NCBI GenBank assembly: GCA_036676235.1
Contig: JAKFDI010000107.1
Span: 4,566-68,565, forward strand
Source: JAKFDI01 sp036676235
GTDB taxonomy: Bacteria; Pseudomonadota; Gammaproteobacteria; Burkholderiales; Burkholderiaceae_C
Length of the DNA stretch: 64,000 bases
Reading direction: 5' to 3'
Part shown: piece by piece, positions 8,576 through 16,018 of the stretch
Layout: every line of letters begins with the position of its first letter
Numbering within the stretch: the stretch's first letter is position 1
Position numbers and translations under genes: made by a program
The notes under the pieces: model-generated
Told to the model about the DNA's origin: nothing
What the model saw: the letters and a program-made list of their open reading frames with translations, nothing else
The model's database searches: none

Positions 8576-9220
8576 ATGACGCGCATTGCGCTCATCCACG
8601 CGCTGGCGCATTCGGTAGCGCCGATCAACGACGCCCTGGCGCGCGACTGGCCGCAGTGCGTGCGCATGAACCTGCTGGACGACAGCCTGTCGGCGGACCT
8701 TGCGCGCTCCTGCGGCGGTCTGGACGCGGTGATGCACGCCCGCTTCGCCATGCTCACCGACTACGCCGCAGGCACCGGCGCCGATGCCATCCTGTTCACC
8801 TGCTCGGCCTTCGGGCCGTGCATCGACGCTGCCAAGCGCCGGCACCCGTCGATGCCCGTGCTCAAGCCCAACGAGGCGATGATCGACGAAGCGGCCGCGA
8901 CGGGCCGACGCATCGGGCTGGTGGCGAGCTTCGCGCCGACGCTGGCCTCGATGCCGGCGGAGTTCCCGCCCGGGGTGCCGCTGCAGACCCGGCTGGCCGA
9001 GGGCGCGCTCGCGGCCCTGGACCGCGGCGACACGGCCGCGCACGATGCCGCTGTGGCGGATGCCGCGGCGGCGCTGGTGTCCGAGGGCTGCGAGGTGATC
9101 GCCCTGGCGCAGTTCAGCCTGGCGCGCGCCCGCTCCGTGGTCGAAGCGCGCTGCGGCGTGCCCGTGCTGACCACGGTGGACAGCGCCGTGCGGGCGCTGC
9201 GCGCGAGACTCGAAGCGTAG
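8576..9220 (+). CDS. Asp/Glu/hydantoin racemase-fold enzyme with only one canonical catalytic cysteine
   Basis: This 214-residue protein has the two-lobed Asp/Glu racemase/maleate isomerase/arylmalonate decarboxylase fold. The N-lobe nucleophile is C76 in AILFTCSAFG. In the C-lobe the usual GCT motif is replaced: GCEVIALAQFSLA has Gln/Phe where the second cysteine is expected. A classical two-base racemase is therefore unlikely, and a decarboxylase, isomerase or lyase is possible. The gene starts 25 bases after the permease stop, and both are probably co-transcribed, which suggests that it acts on the transported compound. Confidence 0.75.
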   Translation: MTRIALIHALAHSVAPINDALARDWPQCVRMNLLDDSLSADLARSCGGLDAVMHARFAMLTDYAAGTGADAILFTCSAFGPCIDAAKRRHPSMPVLKPNEAMIDEAAATGRRIGLVASFAPTLASMPAEFPPGVPLQTRLAEGALAALDRGDTAAHDAAVADAAAALVSEGCEVIALAQFSLARARSVVEARCGVPVLTTVDSAVRALRARLEA

Positions 9221-9260
9221 GCATCCCGCGTGCTGGGAAGGGCGTGAAGGAGATCCGACC

Positions 9261-9650
9261 ATGGCCCTGCCCCACGCTGATCTGATGGACGTCATCCGGG
9301 TCGCCCCGCTCGGCCCGGGCCTCGCCGATGCGGTGAGCACCAGCCTGATCAAGACCGCGCGCGTGCAGTTGCTGCACCTCGTGCTGCCCGCCCGCAAGGA
9401 CATGCCCGAGCACCACGTCGATGATGAATGCACCATCCACTGCCTCGAAGGCGATGTGGAGGTCGAGACGCCGGGCGGCACGAGCCGCCTCGGACCCGGC
9501 GAACTGGTGGTGCTGCCGGCGAGGCAGCGGCATTCGGTGCGCGCGCGTGCCGATTCGGCCTTGCTCGTCACCCTGCTGCTGGACAACGGCGATGCGGGGA
9601 GCGGCGGCGGCACGGGCGCGCGCAGCCTCGAAGGGCGCACGCCAGGCTGA
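9261..9650 (+). CDS. Small cupin-domain protein
   Basis: The 129-residue product contains one cupin barrel. Motif 1 is PEHHVDDECTIHCLEGDVEV (histidines and glutamate that normally bind a metal) and motif 2 is GPGELVVLPARQRHSV. GAAGGAGAT just upstream of the ATG gives a good ribosome-binding site. It follows the racemase-fold gene by 40 bases in the same direction and may be the last gene of the TRAP transporter operon. Cupins of this size act as isomerases, dioxygenases or sensors; the role here is unknown. The last 20 residues are low complexity. Confidence 0.75.
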   Translation: MALPHADLMDVIRVAPLGPGLADAVSTSLIKTARVQLLHLVLPARKDMPEHHVDDECTIHCLEGDVEVETPGGTSRLGPGELVVLPARQRHSVRARADSALLVTLLLDNGDAGSGGGTGARSLEGRTPG

Positions 9651-9665
9651 GACGCCGCAAGCCCG

Positions 9666-10709
9666 TCACGCCGCCACGGCGCCCGCCAGCCGACGTGCCA
9701 GCGTGCCGAATCGGCGCCGGTACTGCGCCGGCGTCATGCCGACCTTGCGGCGGAACAGGCGGCTGAAGAAGCTCGCGTCCTGGTAGCCGACCTCAAGCGC
9801 CACCGCCTCCACCGGCAGCTCGCCCGACTCCAGCATCTGCTTGGCTTCTTCCAGCCGCAGGGTGTGCACATAGTCGAGCGGCGCGAGCCCCGTGGCCTGC
9901 ATGAAGCGGCGCTGGAAGCTGCGCTCGGCCAGGCCGCTCAGTTGCGCCATGGCCGCCACCGGCGACTCGCTGCGGTAGTGGTCGGCCGCCCATTCCTGGC
10001 AGCGCGCGATCACCGCATCGGCCTGCTGCGCCGTGCGGCTCATGGCGGCGTAGGCGAGCGGACTGGTGGCGTTCCAGTCGAGCAGGTTGATGCGCGCCAC
10101 CTGCATCGCCTCTTGCGGGCCGACGAAGCGGGCGATCAGGAACAGCGCCAGCGCGTGCCAGCTCGTGCCGCTGCCCGCCATCACCAGGCGCTGGCCGACG
10201 CCAGCGGTGACGAGTGCGCGGTCCGGCATCCAGCGTGTGCCGGGGTGCTCGCGCTGCAGCGCGTCGCAATAGCCCCAATGAGAGGTGGCGTCATGGCCGT
10301 CGAGCAGCCCTGTGCGCGCGAGCAGCACGGCGCCGGAGCAGACGGAAGCGAGCGTGGCGCCCGCCGCGTACTGGGCGCGCAGCCACTCGACCTCGGCGGC
10401 GTAGCGGTCGTCCAGCGGCGGCGCGGGCGGCACCATCAGGTCGCTCACCACCACGATGTCGGCGTGCGCCACGTCGGCCAGGCCCGCATGCGGCTCGATG
10501 CGCACGCCATTGGCGGCGCGCAGCGGCTGGCCGTCGCGGCTGACGATCAACGGCTGCAGCGGCGATTCGGCCTCCAGGCCGTGCATCAGCATCTGCCAGT
10601 CGCGCCGTGCGCCGAGCAGCAGGTCGTACAGGCCGAACAGGGTGGATGCCGTGGTGTCGGGCAGCGCCATCAAGGCGACCGTCAAACTAGGGAGCGCGGA
10701 AGCAGCCAT
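9666..10709 (-). CDS. GlxA-type transcriptional regulator (DJ-1/PfpI domain plus AraC HTH)
   Basis: This 347-residue regulator has an N-terminal DJ-1/PfpI-like sensor domain (about residues 10-190, with the elbow SVCSGAVLLARTGLLDG) and a C-terminal AraC/XylS double helix-turn-helix (about 235-335). The latter is recognised by AMAQLSGLAERSFQRRF and the family tail VALEVGYQDASFFSRLFRRKVGMTPAQYRRRF. AAGGTGG lies about seven bases before the ATG at 10709, supporting this start over upstream in-frame codons. It is convergent with the cupin gene and divergent from the TTC38-like gene, so either locus could be its target. Confidence 0.9.
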   Translation of the reverse strand: MAASALPSLTVALMALPDTTASTLFGLYDLLLGARRDWQMLMHGLEAESPLQPLIVSRDGQPLRAANGVRIEPHAGLADVAHADIVVVSDLMVPPAPPLDDRYAAEVEWLRAQYAAGATLASVCSGAVLLARTGLLDGHDATSHWGYCDALQREHPGTRWMPDRALVTAGVGQRLVMAGSGTSWHALALFLIARFVGPQEAMQVARINLLDWNATSPLAYAAMSRTAQQADAVIARCQEWAADHYRSESPVAAMAQLSGLAERSFQRRFMQATGLAPLDYVHTLRLEEAKQMLESGELPVEAVALEVGYQDASFFSRLFRRKVGMTPAQYRRRFGTLARRLAGAVAA

Positions 10710-10840
10710 GGCGGATATGCCACCTTTCTTGCCGGGATGACCTTGGTGCGGCAACCTGCATCCGATCACCATGCGGCCTCGCTGGCAAGCCTTGAGGGCC
10801 ACGACCAGCGAACCCCATGAACATTCAGGAGTAGTTGGTG

Positions 10841-12121
10841 ATGAAGGATTCCACAGGACACGACATGTCGGGCTGCAACGCACGCGCGCTCGATCTGCTC
10901 GAACGCGGCATGCATGAATACCGCTGCCTCATGCTCGACCCGCTGGCAAGCGTCGATGCGGCGCTGGCCGAAGCGCCCGAGCTGGTGATGGCGCACGTGC
11001 TGCGCGGCTGGCTCTATGTGCTGAGCACCGAAGCGGCCGCGATGCCCGTGGTGCGCGACACGCTGGACGCCGCCCGCGCGCTGCCGCACAACGCCCGCGA
11101 AGCGCGGCATCTGCAAGCGATCGAGCAGGTCTACGCCAAACAATGGCGTGCCGCGGCACGCACGCTCGAAGACCTCAGCGTCGACCACCCGCGCGATGCC
11201 CTGGCGCTGCAGGCCGGCCACCAGATCGACTTCTTCACCGGCGACGCGCGCATGCTGCGCGACCGCATCGCCCGCGCCCTGCCCGCGTGGTCGGAGGGCA
11301 TGGCGGGCCATCACGCCGTGATGGGCATGGCCGCCTTCGGCCTCGAGGAATGCGGCGACTACGCCAACGCCGAACGCTTCGGCCGCCGCGCCGTGGAGCT
11401 GGAGCCGCGTGACGCCTGGGCGCAGCACGCCGTGGCCCATGTGCTGGAGATGCAGGGTCGGCGCGACGAAGGCATCCGCTGGATGCGCGGCAACGCGGGT
11501 TGGCAACGCGACAGCCTGCTGGGAGTGCACAACTGGTGGCACCTGGCGCTGTACCACCTGGAGCAGGGCGACACCGCCACCGTGTTCGAGCTCTTCGACG
11601 GCCCGATCAACGGCGCCGGCTCCGAAGTTCACCTCGACCTGCTGGACGCGAGTTCGATGCTGTGGCGGCTGCAGTTGCGCGGCGTGGATGTCGGCGGCCG
11701 GTGGCAGTCGGTGGCCGATCGCTGGGCGCCGAGCGCGAACAGCGGCCACTACGCCTTCAACGACATGCACGCAGCGATGGCCTTTGCCTGCACCGGCCGC
11801 GACGACCTGGTGCAGCAGGTGCTTGCGGCTCAAGCCGAAGCGATGCGCCGCGACGACGACAACGCGATGTTCACGCGCGAGGTGGGCGGGCCGGCCACGC
11901 AGGCGATGGTGGCTTTCGCGACCGGTCAGTACGGCCGAGCCACCGACCTCCTGCGCGGCGTGCGCAGCCGGGCGCACCACTTCGGCGGCAGCCACGCGCA
12001 GCGCGACGTGATCGACCAGACGCTGATCGCCGCGGCGCAGCGCGGCGGGCAGCAGGCGCTGGCCGCCGCGCTCGAGGCGGAGCGAGCCACGCTGGCGGCG
12101 CAGCGGCGGCCGGTGGTTTGA
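10841..12121 (+). CDS. TTC38-like tetratricopeptide repeat protein
   Basis: The 426-residue protein is built of degenerate helical TPR-like repeats and resembles the TTC38 family, known from animals and from many proteobacteria. Recognisable blocks are VMAHVLRGWLYVLS, NAREARHLQAIE, AWAQHAVAHVLEMQGR and HNWWHLALYHLEQGD, the last being the most characteristic. No signal peptide or membrane span is visible, so a cytoplasmic location is expected. AGGAG at 10828-10832 places the start at ATG 10841, not the TTG/GTG codons just before it. Its biochemical role is unknown. Confidence 0.75.
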   Translation: MKDSTGHDMSGCNARALDLLERGMHEYRCLMLDPLASVDAALAEAPELVMAHVLRGWLYVLSTEAAAMPVVRDTLDAARALPHNAREARHLQAIEQVYAKQWRAAARTLEDLSVDHPRDALALQAGHQIDFFTGDARMLRDRIARALPAWSEGMAGHHAVMGMAAFGLEECGDYANAERFGRRAVELEPRDAWAQHAVAHVLEMQGRRDEGIRWMRGNAGWQRDSLLGVHNWWHLALYHLEQGDTATVFELFDGPINGAGSEVHLDLLDASSMLWRLQLRGVDVGGRWQSVADRWAPSANSGHYAFNDMHAAMAFACTGRDDLVQQVLAAQAEAMRRDDDNAMFTREVGGPATQAMVAFATGQYGRATDLLRGVRSRAHHFGGSHAQRDVIDQTLIAAAQRGGQQALAAALEAERATLAAQRRPVV

Positions 12122-12164
12122 TGCATCGCGCGTAGCGGGCGCGACAAGCCCGCCGCGCGCGCCG

Positions 12165-12542
12165 TCAGGAAGGTGCGCGCGGCAGCTTCTGGGCCGGGTC
12201 GTAGAAGAAAGTTTCCTCTGCGATGCGCTCGCCGTCCCAGCGCTGCCAAGCCAGTTCCTCCATGCGCGTGACCGTGCCGTCGGCCCACTCGAAGCGGAAG
12301 ATCCAGCGGATCACCACGTGGTCACCGTTCACGAACACCGGGCGCACGCAGGTCGACTGCACCGACTTCGCCCGCGCCATCACGCGCCGCTCGTTCGCCG
12401 CATGCGCCTCGCGCCCGACACGCGGCGGCGATTGGTTCTCCTGCATGGTCGAGTCGGCGGCGTAGAACGCCTCCACCGCCTCCACATGCTGGTTGGCCTC
12501 GACGAGGGCAATGAAGCGTTCGAGCGTGTCTGTGGTGGGCAT
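12165..12542 (-). CDS. SnoaL-like/NTF2-family protein
   Basis: A 125-residue NTF2-like fold protein: N-terminal helix FIALVEANQHVEAVEAFYAADSTMQEN, a helix with GREAHAANE, and paired strands containing VVIRWIFRFEWADG and RMEELAWQRWDGERIAEETFFYDP. GAGGAG sits five bases before the ATG. It is the last of three minus-strand genes (LysE exporter, thioesterase, this one) separated by 15-17 bases and probably forming one transcript. The specific reaction, if any, is not evident. Confidence 0.75.
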   Translation of the reverse strand: MPTTDTLERFIALVEANQHVEAVEAFYAADSTMQENQSPPRVGREAHAANERRVMARAKSVQSTCVRPVFVNGDHVVIRWIFRFEWADGTVTRMEELAWQRWDGERIAEETFFYDPAQKLPRAPS

Positions 12543-12557
12543 GAGTACTCCTCGTGG

Positions 12558-12965
12558 TCAGGCGGCATCCAGCACGAGCTGCGTCTGCGTCACCACCGCG
12601 CACAGCTTGCCCTCCGCCGTGCGGATGCTGGTCTGCCAGACCATGGTGGTGCGCCCGCGGTGCAGCGCCACGCTTTCGCCGGTGACGGTGGTGCCCGCCT
12701 TGGCGGCGCCGATGAACTTGGTGCTGGAGTCGGTGGTCGTGGTGCGCTTGCCCTCGGGCAGGTTCAGCACCGTGCCGACGGCGCCGAGCGTGTCGGCAAA
12801 CGCCATGTGCGCGCCGCCGTGCAGGATGCCGCCGCCGGTGCACAACTCGGGCCGCACGTCGAGTTCGGCGACCACACGATCCGGCGCGAGCGAGACGAGG
12901 CGCACGCCCATGAGGCCGGGGAACATCGGCGCGAGGCGCTGCTGGACGGATTCGATCGAGGGCAT
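12558..12965 (-). CDS. PaaI-family hotdog-fold thioesterase
   Basis: The 135-residue hotdog-domain protein belongs to the PaaI/YdiI-like acyl-CoA thioesterase group, which hydrolyses aryl- or acyl-CoA thioesters. The signature helix segment GGILHGGAHMAFADTLG carries the HGG motif and the catalytic acidic residue further along the helix. TTTTDSSTKFIGAAKAGTTVTGES is the typical second half. It lies between the LysE-type exporter and the NTF2-like gene in an apparent operon. The natural CoA ester is not indicated. Confidence 0.85.
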   Translation of the reverse strand: MPSIESVQQRLAPMFPGLMGVRLVSLAPDRVVAELDVRPELCTGGGILHGGAHMAFADTLGAVGTVLNLPEGKRTTTTDSSTKFIGAAKAGTTVTGESVALHRGRTTMVWQTSIRTAEGKLCAVVTQTQLVLDAA

Positions 12966-12982
12966 GGCAATCTCCTGTGACG

Positions 12983-13615
12983 TCAGCGGCGCGGCTCTGT
13001 CGCCAGGCGCAGCGCGAGTGCAGCCAGCACCAAGCCCATGACCCAGCGCTGCGCCGCGAGCCAGCGCGGGTTGCGCACGAACCATGAAGCCAGGCGCGCG
13101 GCCGAGAGCGCGATGGCGAGGTTGACCGTGAAGCTGATCGCGATCTGCGTGGCGCCGAGCAGCACGCTCTGCACAAACACCGAGCCGTGCTCGGGCGAGA
13201 CGAACTGCGGAAAGATCGAGAGGTAGAACACCGCGATCTTCGGGTTCAGCACGTTGGTGAGAAAGCCCATGAGGAACAGCCTGCCCGGCGGGTCGGCAGG
13301 CAACTCCCTCGCCTCGAACGGCGAGCGCGCGCCCGGCTTGAGCGCCTGCCATGCGAGATACAGCAGATAGGCCGCGCCGGCCCAACGCAACACCTCGTAG
13401 GCCAGCGGCACCGCAAGGAACAGCGCGGTGAGGCCGATGGCCGCCGCAAACATGTGCACCAGGAATCCGGCCACGACCCCGAGCAGGGAGATGACGCCCG
13501 CGCGCCGGCCCTGGCAGATCGAGCGCGAGATCAGGTAGATCATGTTCGGCCCGGGCGTGAGCACCATCAGCAGCGCGGCGCCGGCGAAGAGCAGCAAGTC
13601 GTCGAACGGGACCAT
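12983..13615 (-). CDS. LysE/RhtB-family amino acid exporter
   Basis: A 210-residue inner-membrane protein with about six hydrophobic segments and the LysE/RhtB signature at the N-terminus: LMVLTPGPNMIYLISRSICQGRRAG. GFLTNVLNPKIAVFYLSIFPQFV is the conserved middle motif. Members export basic, neutral or hydrophobic amino acids and homoserine lactones. It appears to be the first gene of the three-gene minus-strand unit and has the toxin-antitoxin module divergent from it. The export substrate is unknown. Confidence 0.88.
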   Translation of the reverse strand: MVPFDDLLLFAGAALLMVLTPGPNMIYLISRSICQGRRAGVISLLGVVAGFLVHMFAAAIGLTALFLAVPLAYEVLRWAGAAYLLYLAWQALKPGARSPFEARELPADPPGRLFLMGFLTNVLNPKIAVFYLSIFPQFVSPEHGSVFVQSVLLGATQIAISFTVNLAIALSAARLASWFVRNPRWLAAQRWVMGLVLAALALRLATEPRR

Positions 13616-13738
13616 CGGCGTTCCTCGAAGCGGGCTGAAGCAGGCGACAGGATAGCGGGCATGTCATGGGCGCGGCGAGTCGGCAGGTCACCAGCCACGG
13701 CTGACGAGTAAGCTTGTGTCTTCTGCTCGGAGAAAGCC

Positions 13739-13969
13739 ATGCCAGACCGCGTGAAGGAACTCGCTGACCGGGGCCGCTCCCTCCCGGCGGAAGAGCGGGT
13801 GCGCTTGATGGACCTGCTTCTCGAGTCACTGCATGAGCCGGCCTCCGACGAACTGGACAGCGCCTGGCGCCGAGAGATCGAGCGGCGGGTTGCGCAGTAC
13901 GAGCGGGGTGAGAGCGAGTTGCATGACGCTGAAGCGGTATTGAGCGAAGCATCACGCATTGCGCCTTGA
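13739..13969 (+). CDS. Antitoxin of the addiction-module (Unstab_antitox) family
   Basis: The 76-residue acidic/helical protein fits the short 'addiction module' antitoxin family that pairs with RelE/ParE toxins. Its typical pattern is LPAEERVRLMDLLLESLHE followed by LDSAWRREIERRVAQYERGE and a conserved acidic tail. GGAG precedes the ATG by six to seven bases. Its stop overlaps the toxin start. It should neutralise the toxin and repress the shared promoter with it, as in related modules (family knowledge). Confidence 0.85.
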   Translation: MPDRVKELADRGRSLPAEERVRLMDLLLESLHEPASDELDSAWRREIERRVAQYERGESELHDAEAVLSEASRIAP

Positions 13970-14271
13970 AGCCGGTTCGCCTTGCTGCCGAAGCGCGCGG
14001 CGAACTGCTGCACGAGACCCGGTACTACGAGGACAAGCGCAAGGGCACCGGTCGCAGGTTCCGCGAAGCAGTGGCCGAATCGCTCGAACTGATCCGCGCG
14101 TTTCCGCACGGCGGCGCGCCAGGACCCGCGGGAACCAGAAGATCAAAGGTCAAGGGGTTTCCCTTCACGGTCGTATATCGAGCCTACGACAGCGAAATCG
14201 TTGTCTTTGCCGTCGCGCCGGATCGCCAGCAGCCGGGGTACTGGCTCTCTCGAGCACATCCCGACGACTGA
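13966..14271 (+). CDS. RelE/ParE-superfamily toxin
   Basis: The 101-residue protein resembles ParE/RelE-type toxins: VRLAAEARGELLHETRYYEDKRKGTGRRFREAV forms the two N-terminal helices, followed by strands RRSKVKGFPFTVVYRAYDSEIVVFAVA and a final YW. The start is TTG 13966, overlapping the antitoxin TGA in the tetranucleotide TTGA; this weak start may keep toxin synthesis low. ParE members poison gyrase and RelE members cut mRNA on the ribosome; the sequence alone does not decide which applies here. Confidence 0.82.
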   Translation: MKPVRLAAEARGELLHETRYYEDKRKGTGRRFREAVAESLELIRAFPHGGAPGPAGTRRSKVKGFPFTVVYRAYDSEIVVFAVAPDRQQPGYWLSRAHPDD

Positions 14272-14388
14272 GCCTCCTCTGACGGCGACCAGCGCAGCGC
14301 ATATCGAGCGGCCTTTGCCACAGGCGAAGACACGCCCCTTGCGCCGGGCCGCATGGCGAGCGACTCGCATCGCATCGCAAGAACGAGA

Positions 14389-15411
14389 TCAGCCGCCCGG
14401 CTCCATCCCCGCCGTGTAGCGCCCTTCGCCCGCCGCGCTGTTCAGCCGCGCGCGCAGCAGCAGCGCCTGCTGGGCGGCGGCTTCGTTCGCGGGCTGGCCG
14501 CGCCACGCCTTCAGCACCGGCTCCTGCAAGGCGCGGCCGTACGAGAAGCTCAGCAGCCACGGCTGCGGGCCGGCGCGGTTCATGGCGTCGAGGTGGGCCG
14601 TGGCCTGGGCCGGCGTCTGGCCGCCGGAGAGGAAGACGATGGCGGGCACCGCCGCCGGCACGGTGCGGCGCAACACGCGCAGCGTCTGCTCGGCCACCTC
14701 GGCGGTGGTGGCCTGTGGCGTGCACGCCTTGCCGGAGACGGTCATGCTGGGCTTGAGCAGCATCAGCTCCAGCACGACGCGGTGGCGGTGCAGTGCGTGG
14801 AACACGGCGTGCAGCACGTTCTCGGTCACGTCCGCGCAGCGCGCCTGGGCGTGGGCGCCGTCGAACAGCACCTCGGGTTCGACGATGGGCACCACGCCCT
14901 GCGCCTGGCAGATGGCGGCGTAGCGCGCCAGCGCCTCGGCATTCGCCCTGACGGCGGCGGCACCGGGCAAGGTGTCCGACACGTTGTAGACGGCGCGCCA
15001 CTTGGCGAAGCGTGCGCCCTGCGCCTTGTAGGCGTCGAGCCGCTTCGCCAGGCCGTCCAGTCCTTCGGTGATCTCGTCGCCGGGCGAGCCGGCCAGCGCG
15101 ATCTTGCCGGCGTCGACCTTGATGCCGGGCACGATGCCGGCGCGCGCGGCGAGCTGCGCCAAGGGCGTGCCGTCGTCGGCCGCCTGCGCGAGCGTCTCCT
15201 CGTACAGGATGACGCCGCTGATGAACTCGCCAAGCCCCGGCGTCGTGAGCAGCAGGCGACGGTAGGCGCGCCGCGTCTGCTCGGTCGATTCGATGCCGAT
15301 GGACTGGAAGCGCTTGGCGATGGTGGGGCCGCTCTCGTCGGCGGCGAGCAGGCCCTTGCCGCGCTGCGCGAGCGCCTGCACCGTGGCTTCGAGTTCGGCG
15401 TGGTGGTCCAT
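14389..15411 (-). CDS. Class I fructose-bisphosphate aldolase
   Basis: The 340-residue enzyme is a Schiff-base (class I, eukaryote-like) aldolase that cleaves fructose 1,6-bisphosphate in glycolysis and forms it in gluconeogenesis. GKGLLAADESGPTIAKRF near the N-terminus is the family signature, and the Schiff-base lysine is K220 in LELMLLKPSMTVSGKAC. FLSGGQ and LSFSYGRALQ are phosphate-binding segments. GAAGGA nine bases before ATG 15411 supports this start; the open frame upstream is derived from spacer sequence. It lies 130 bases after the CBS protein gene, with repeat copy B between. Confidence 0.92.
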   Translation of the reverse strand: MDHHAELEATVQALAQRGKGLLAADESGPTIAKRFQSIGIESTEQTRRAYRRLLLTTPGLGEFISGVILYEETLAQAADDGTPLAQLAARAGIVPGIKVDAGKIALAGSPGDEITEGLDGLAKRLDAYKAQGARFAKWRAVYNVSDTLPGAAAVRANAEALARYAAICQAQGVVPIVEPEVLFDGAHAQARCADVTENVLHAVFHALHRHRVVLELMLLKPSMTVSGKACTPQATTAEVAEQTLRVLRRTVPAAVPAIVFLSGGQTPAQATAHLDAMNRAGPQPWLLSFSYGRALQEPVLKAWRGQPANEAAAQQALLLRARLNSAAGEGRYTAGMEPGG

Positions 15412-15455
15412 GGCGTCGATTCCTTCAGAGGCTGCCGAGCCGCTCTTGGCCTTTC

Positions 15456-15537
15456 CAAGCAAGCGCCGCGGATCCGGCTCTGCCGGTCCGCTGGTGCTGC
15501 CCCCTGGGGGGAGCGGCCGCAGGCCGCTTCGGGGGGG
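15456..15537 (-). repeat. Dispersed intergenic repeat, family 1, copy B
   Basis: Read on the minus strand, the element starts five bases after the CBS protein stop codon and runs through a C-run/G-run hairpin, CACCAGCGGACCGGC, GGATCCGCGG and a CTTGCTTGG tail. Compared with the other copies, its head carries a different palindrome (GCGGCC and GGCCGC arms). Confidence 0.82.
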
Positions 15538-15541
15538 TCAT

Positions 15542-15982
15542 TCAATCGCGGGCACCGGAGATGTAGTGCTCGAGTTGGTCGATGATGAATTTCTGTTCGG
15601 AGATGATGTCCTTGACCAGATCGCCGATGGAGATGAGGCCGATCAGCGTGCCGTCCTTCATCACCGGCAGGTGGCGCAGGCGGTTCTCCGTCATCAGCGC
15701 CATGCAGTGTTCGCTGCTCTGCTCGGGCCGCACGAACATCACCGCCGTGCTCATGATGTCGCGCAGCGGCGTGTCGGCCGACGAGCGGTTCATCAGCGTG
15801 ACCTTGCGCGCGTAGTCGCGCTCGCTCACGATGCCGACGATGGCTTCGTTGTCGACCACGACCAGCGCGCCGATGTTCTTTTCCGCCATCAGCCGCAGCG
15901 CCTCGACGACCGGCGCCGCCGGCCCGATGGTGTAGACCGCGCCGCTCGGCTTTGTCTTGAGGATGTCCGACACGGTCGTCAT
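15542..15982 (-). CDS. CBS-domain-pair protein
   Basis: The 146-residue protein consists of two CBS motifs (a Bateman module), roughly residues 8-65 and 75-130. These usually bind adenine nucleotides or S-adenosylmethionine. GALVVVDNEAIVGIVSERDYARKV and RHLPVMKDGTLIGLISIGDLVK are the matching second halves of each motif. There is no attached enzyme or channel domain. GGAG seven bases before ATG 15982 supports the start. It is downstream of the oxidase cluster and upstream of the aldolase, suggesting an energy-sensing role, which is an inference. Confidence 0.9.
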   Translation of the reverse strand: MTTVSDILKTKPSGAVYTIGPAAPVVEALRLMAEKNIGALVVVDNEAIVGIVSERDYARKVTLMNRSSADTPLRDIMSTAVMFVRPEQSSEHCMALMTENRLRHLPVMKDGTLIGLISIGDLVKDIISEQKFIIDQLEHYISGARD

Positions 15983-16018
15983 GGGCGCTCCGGAAAGGAT
16001 CCTGTGCCGTGGCAAGCG

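Noticed and set aside
15412..15462. Upstream start for the class I aldolase
   Set aside because: The extra 17 residues come from the spacer behind repeat copy B and the ATG at 15411 has a good ribosome-binding site.
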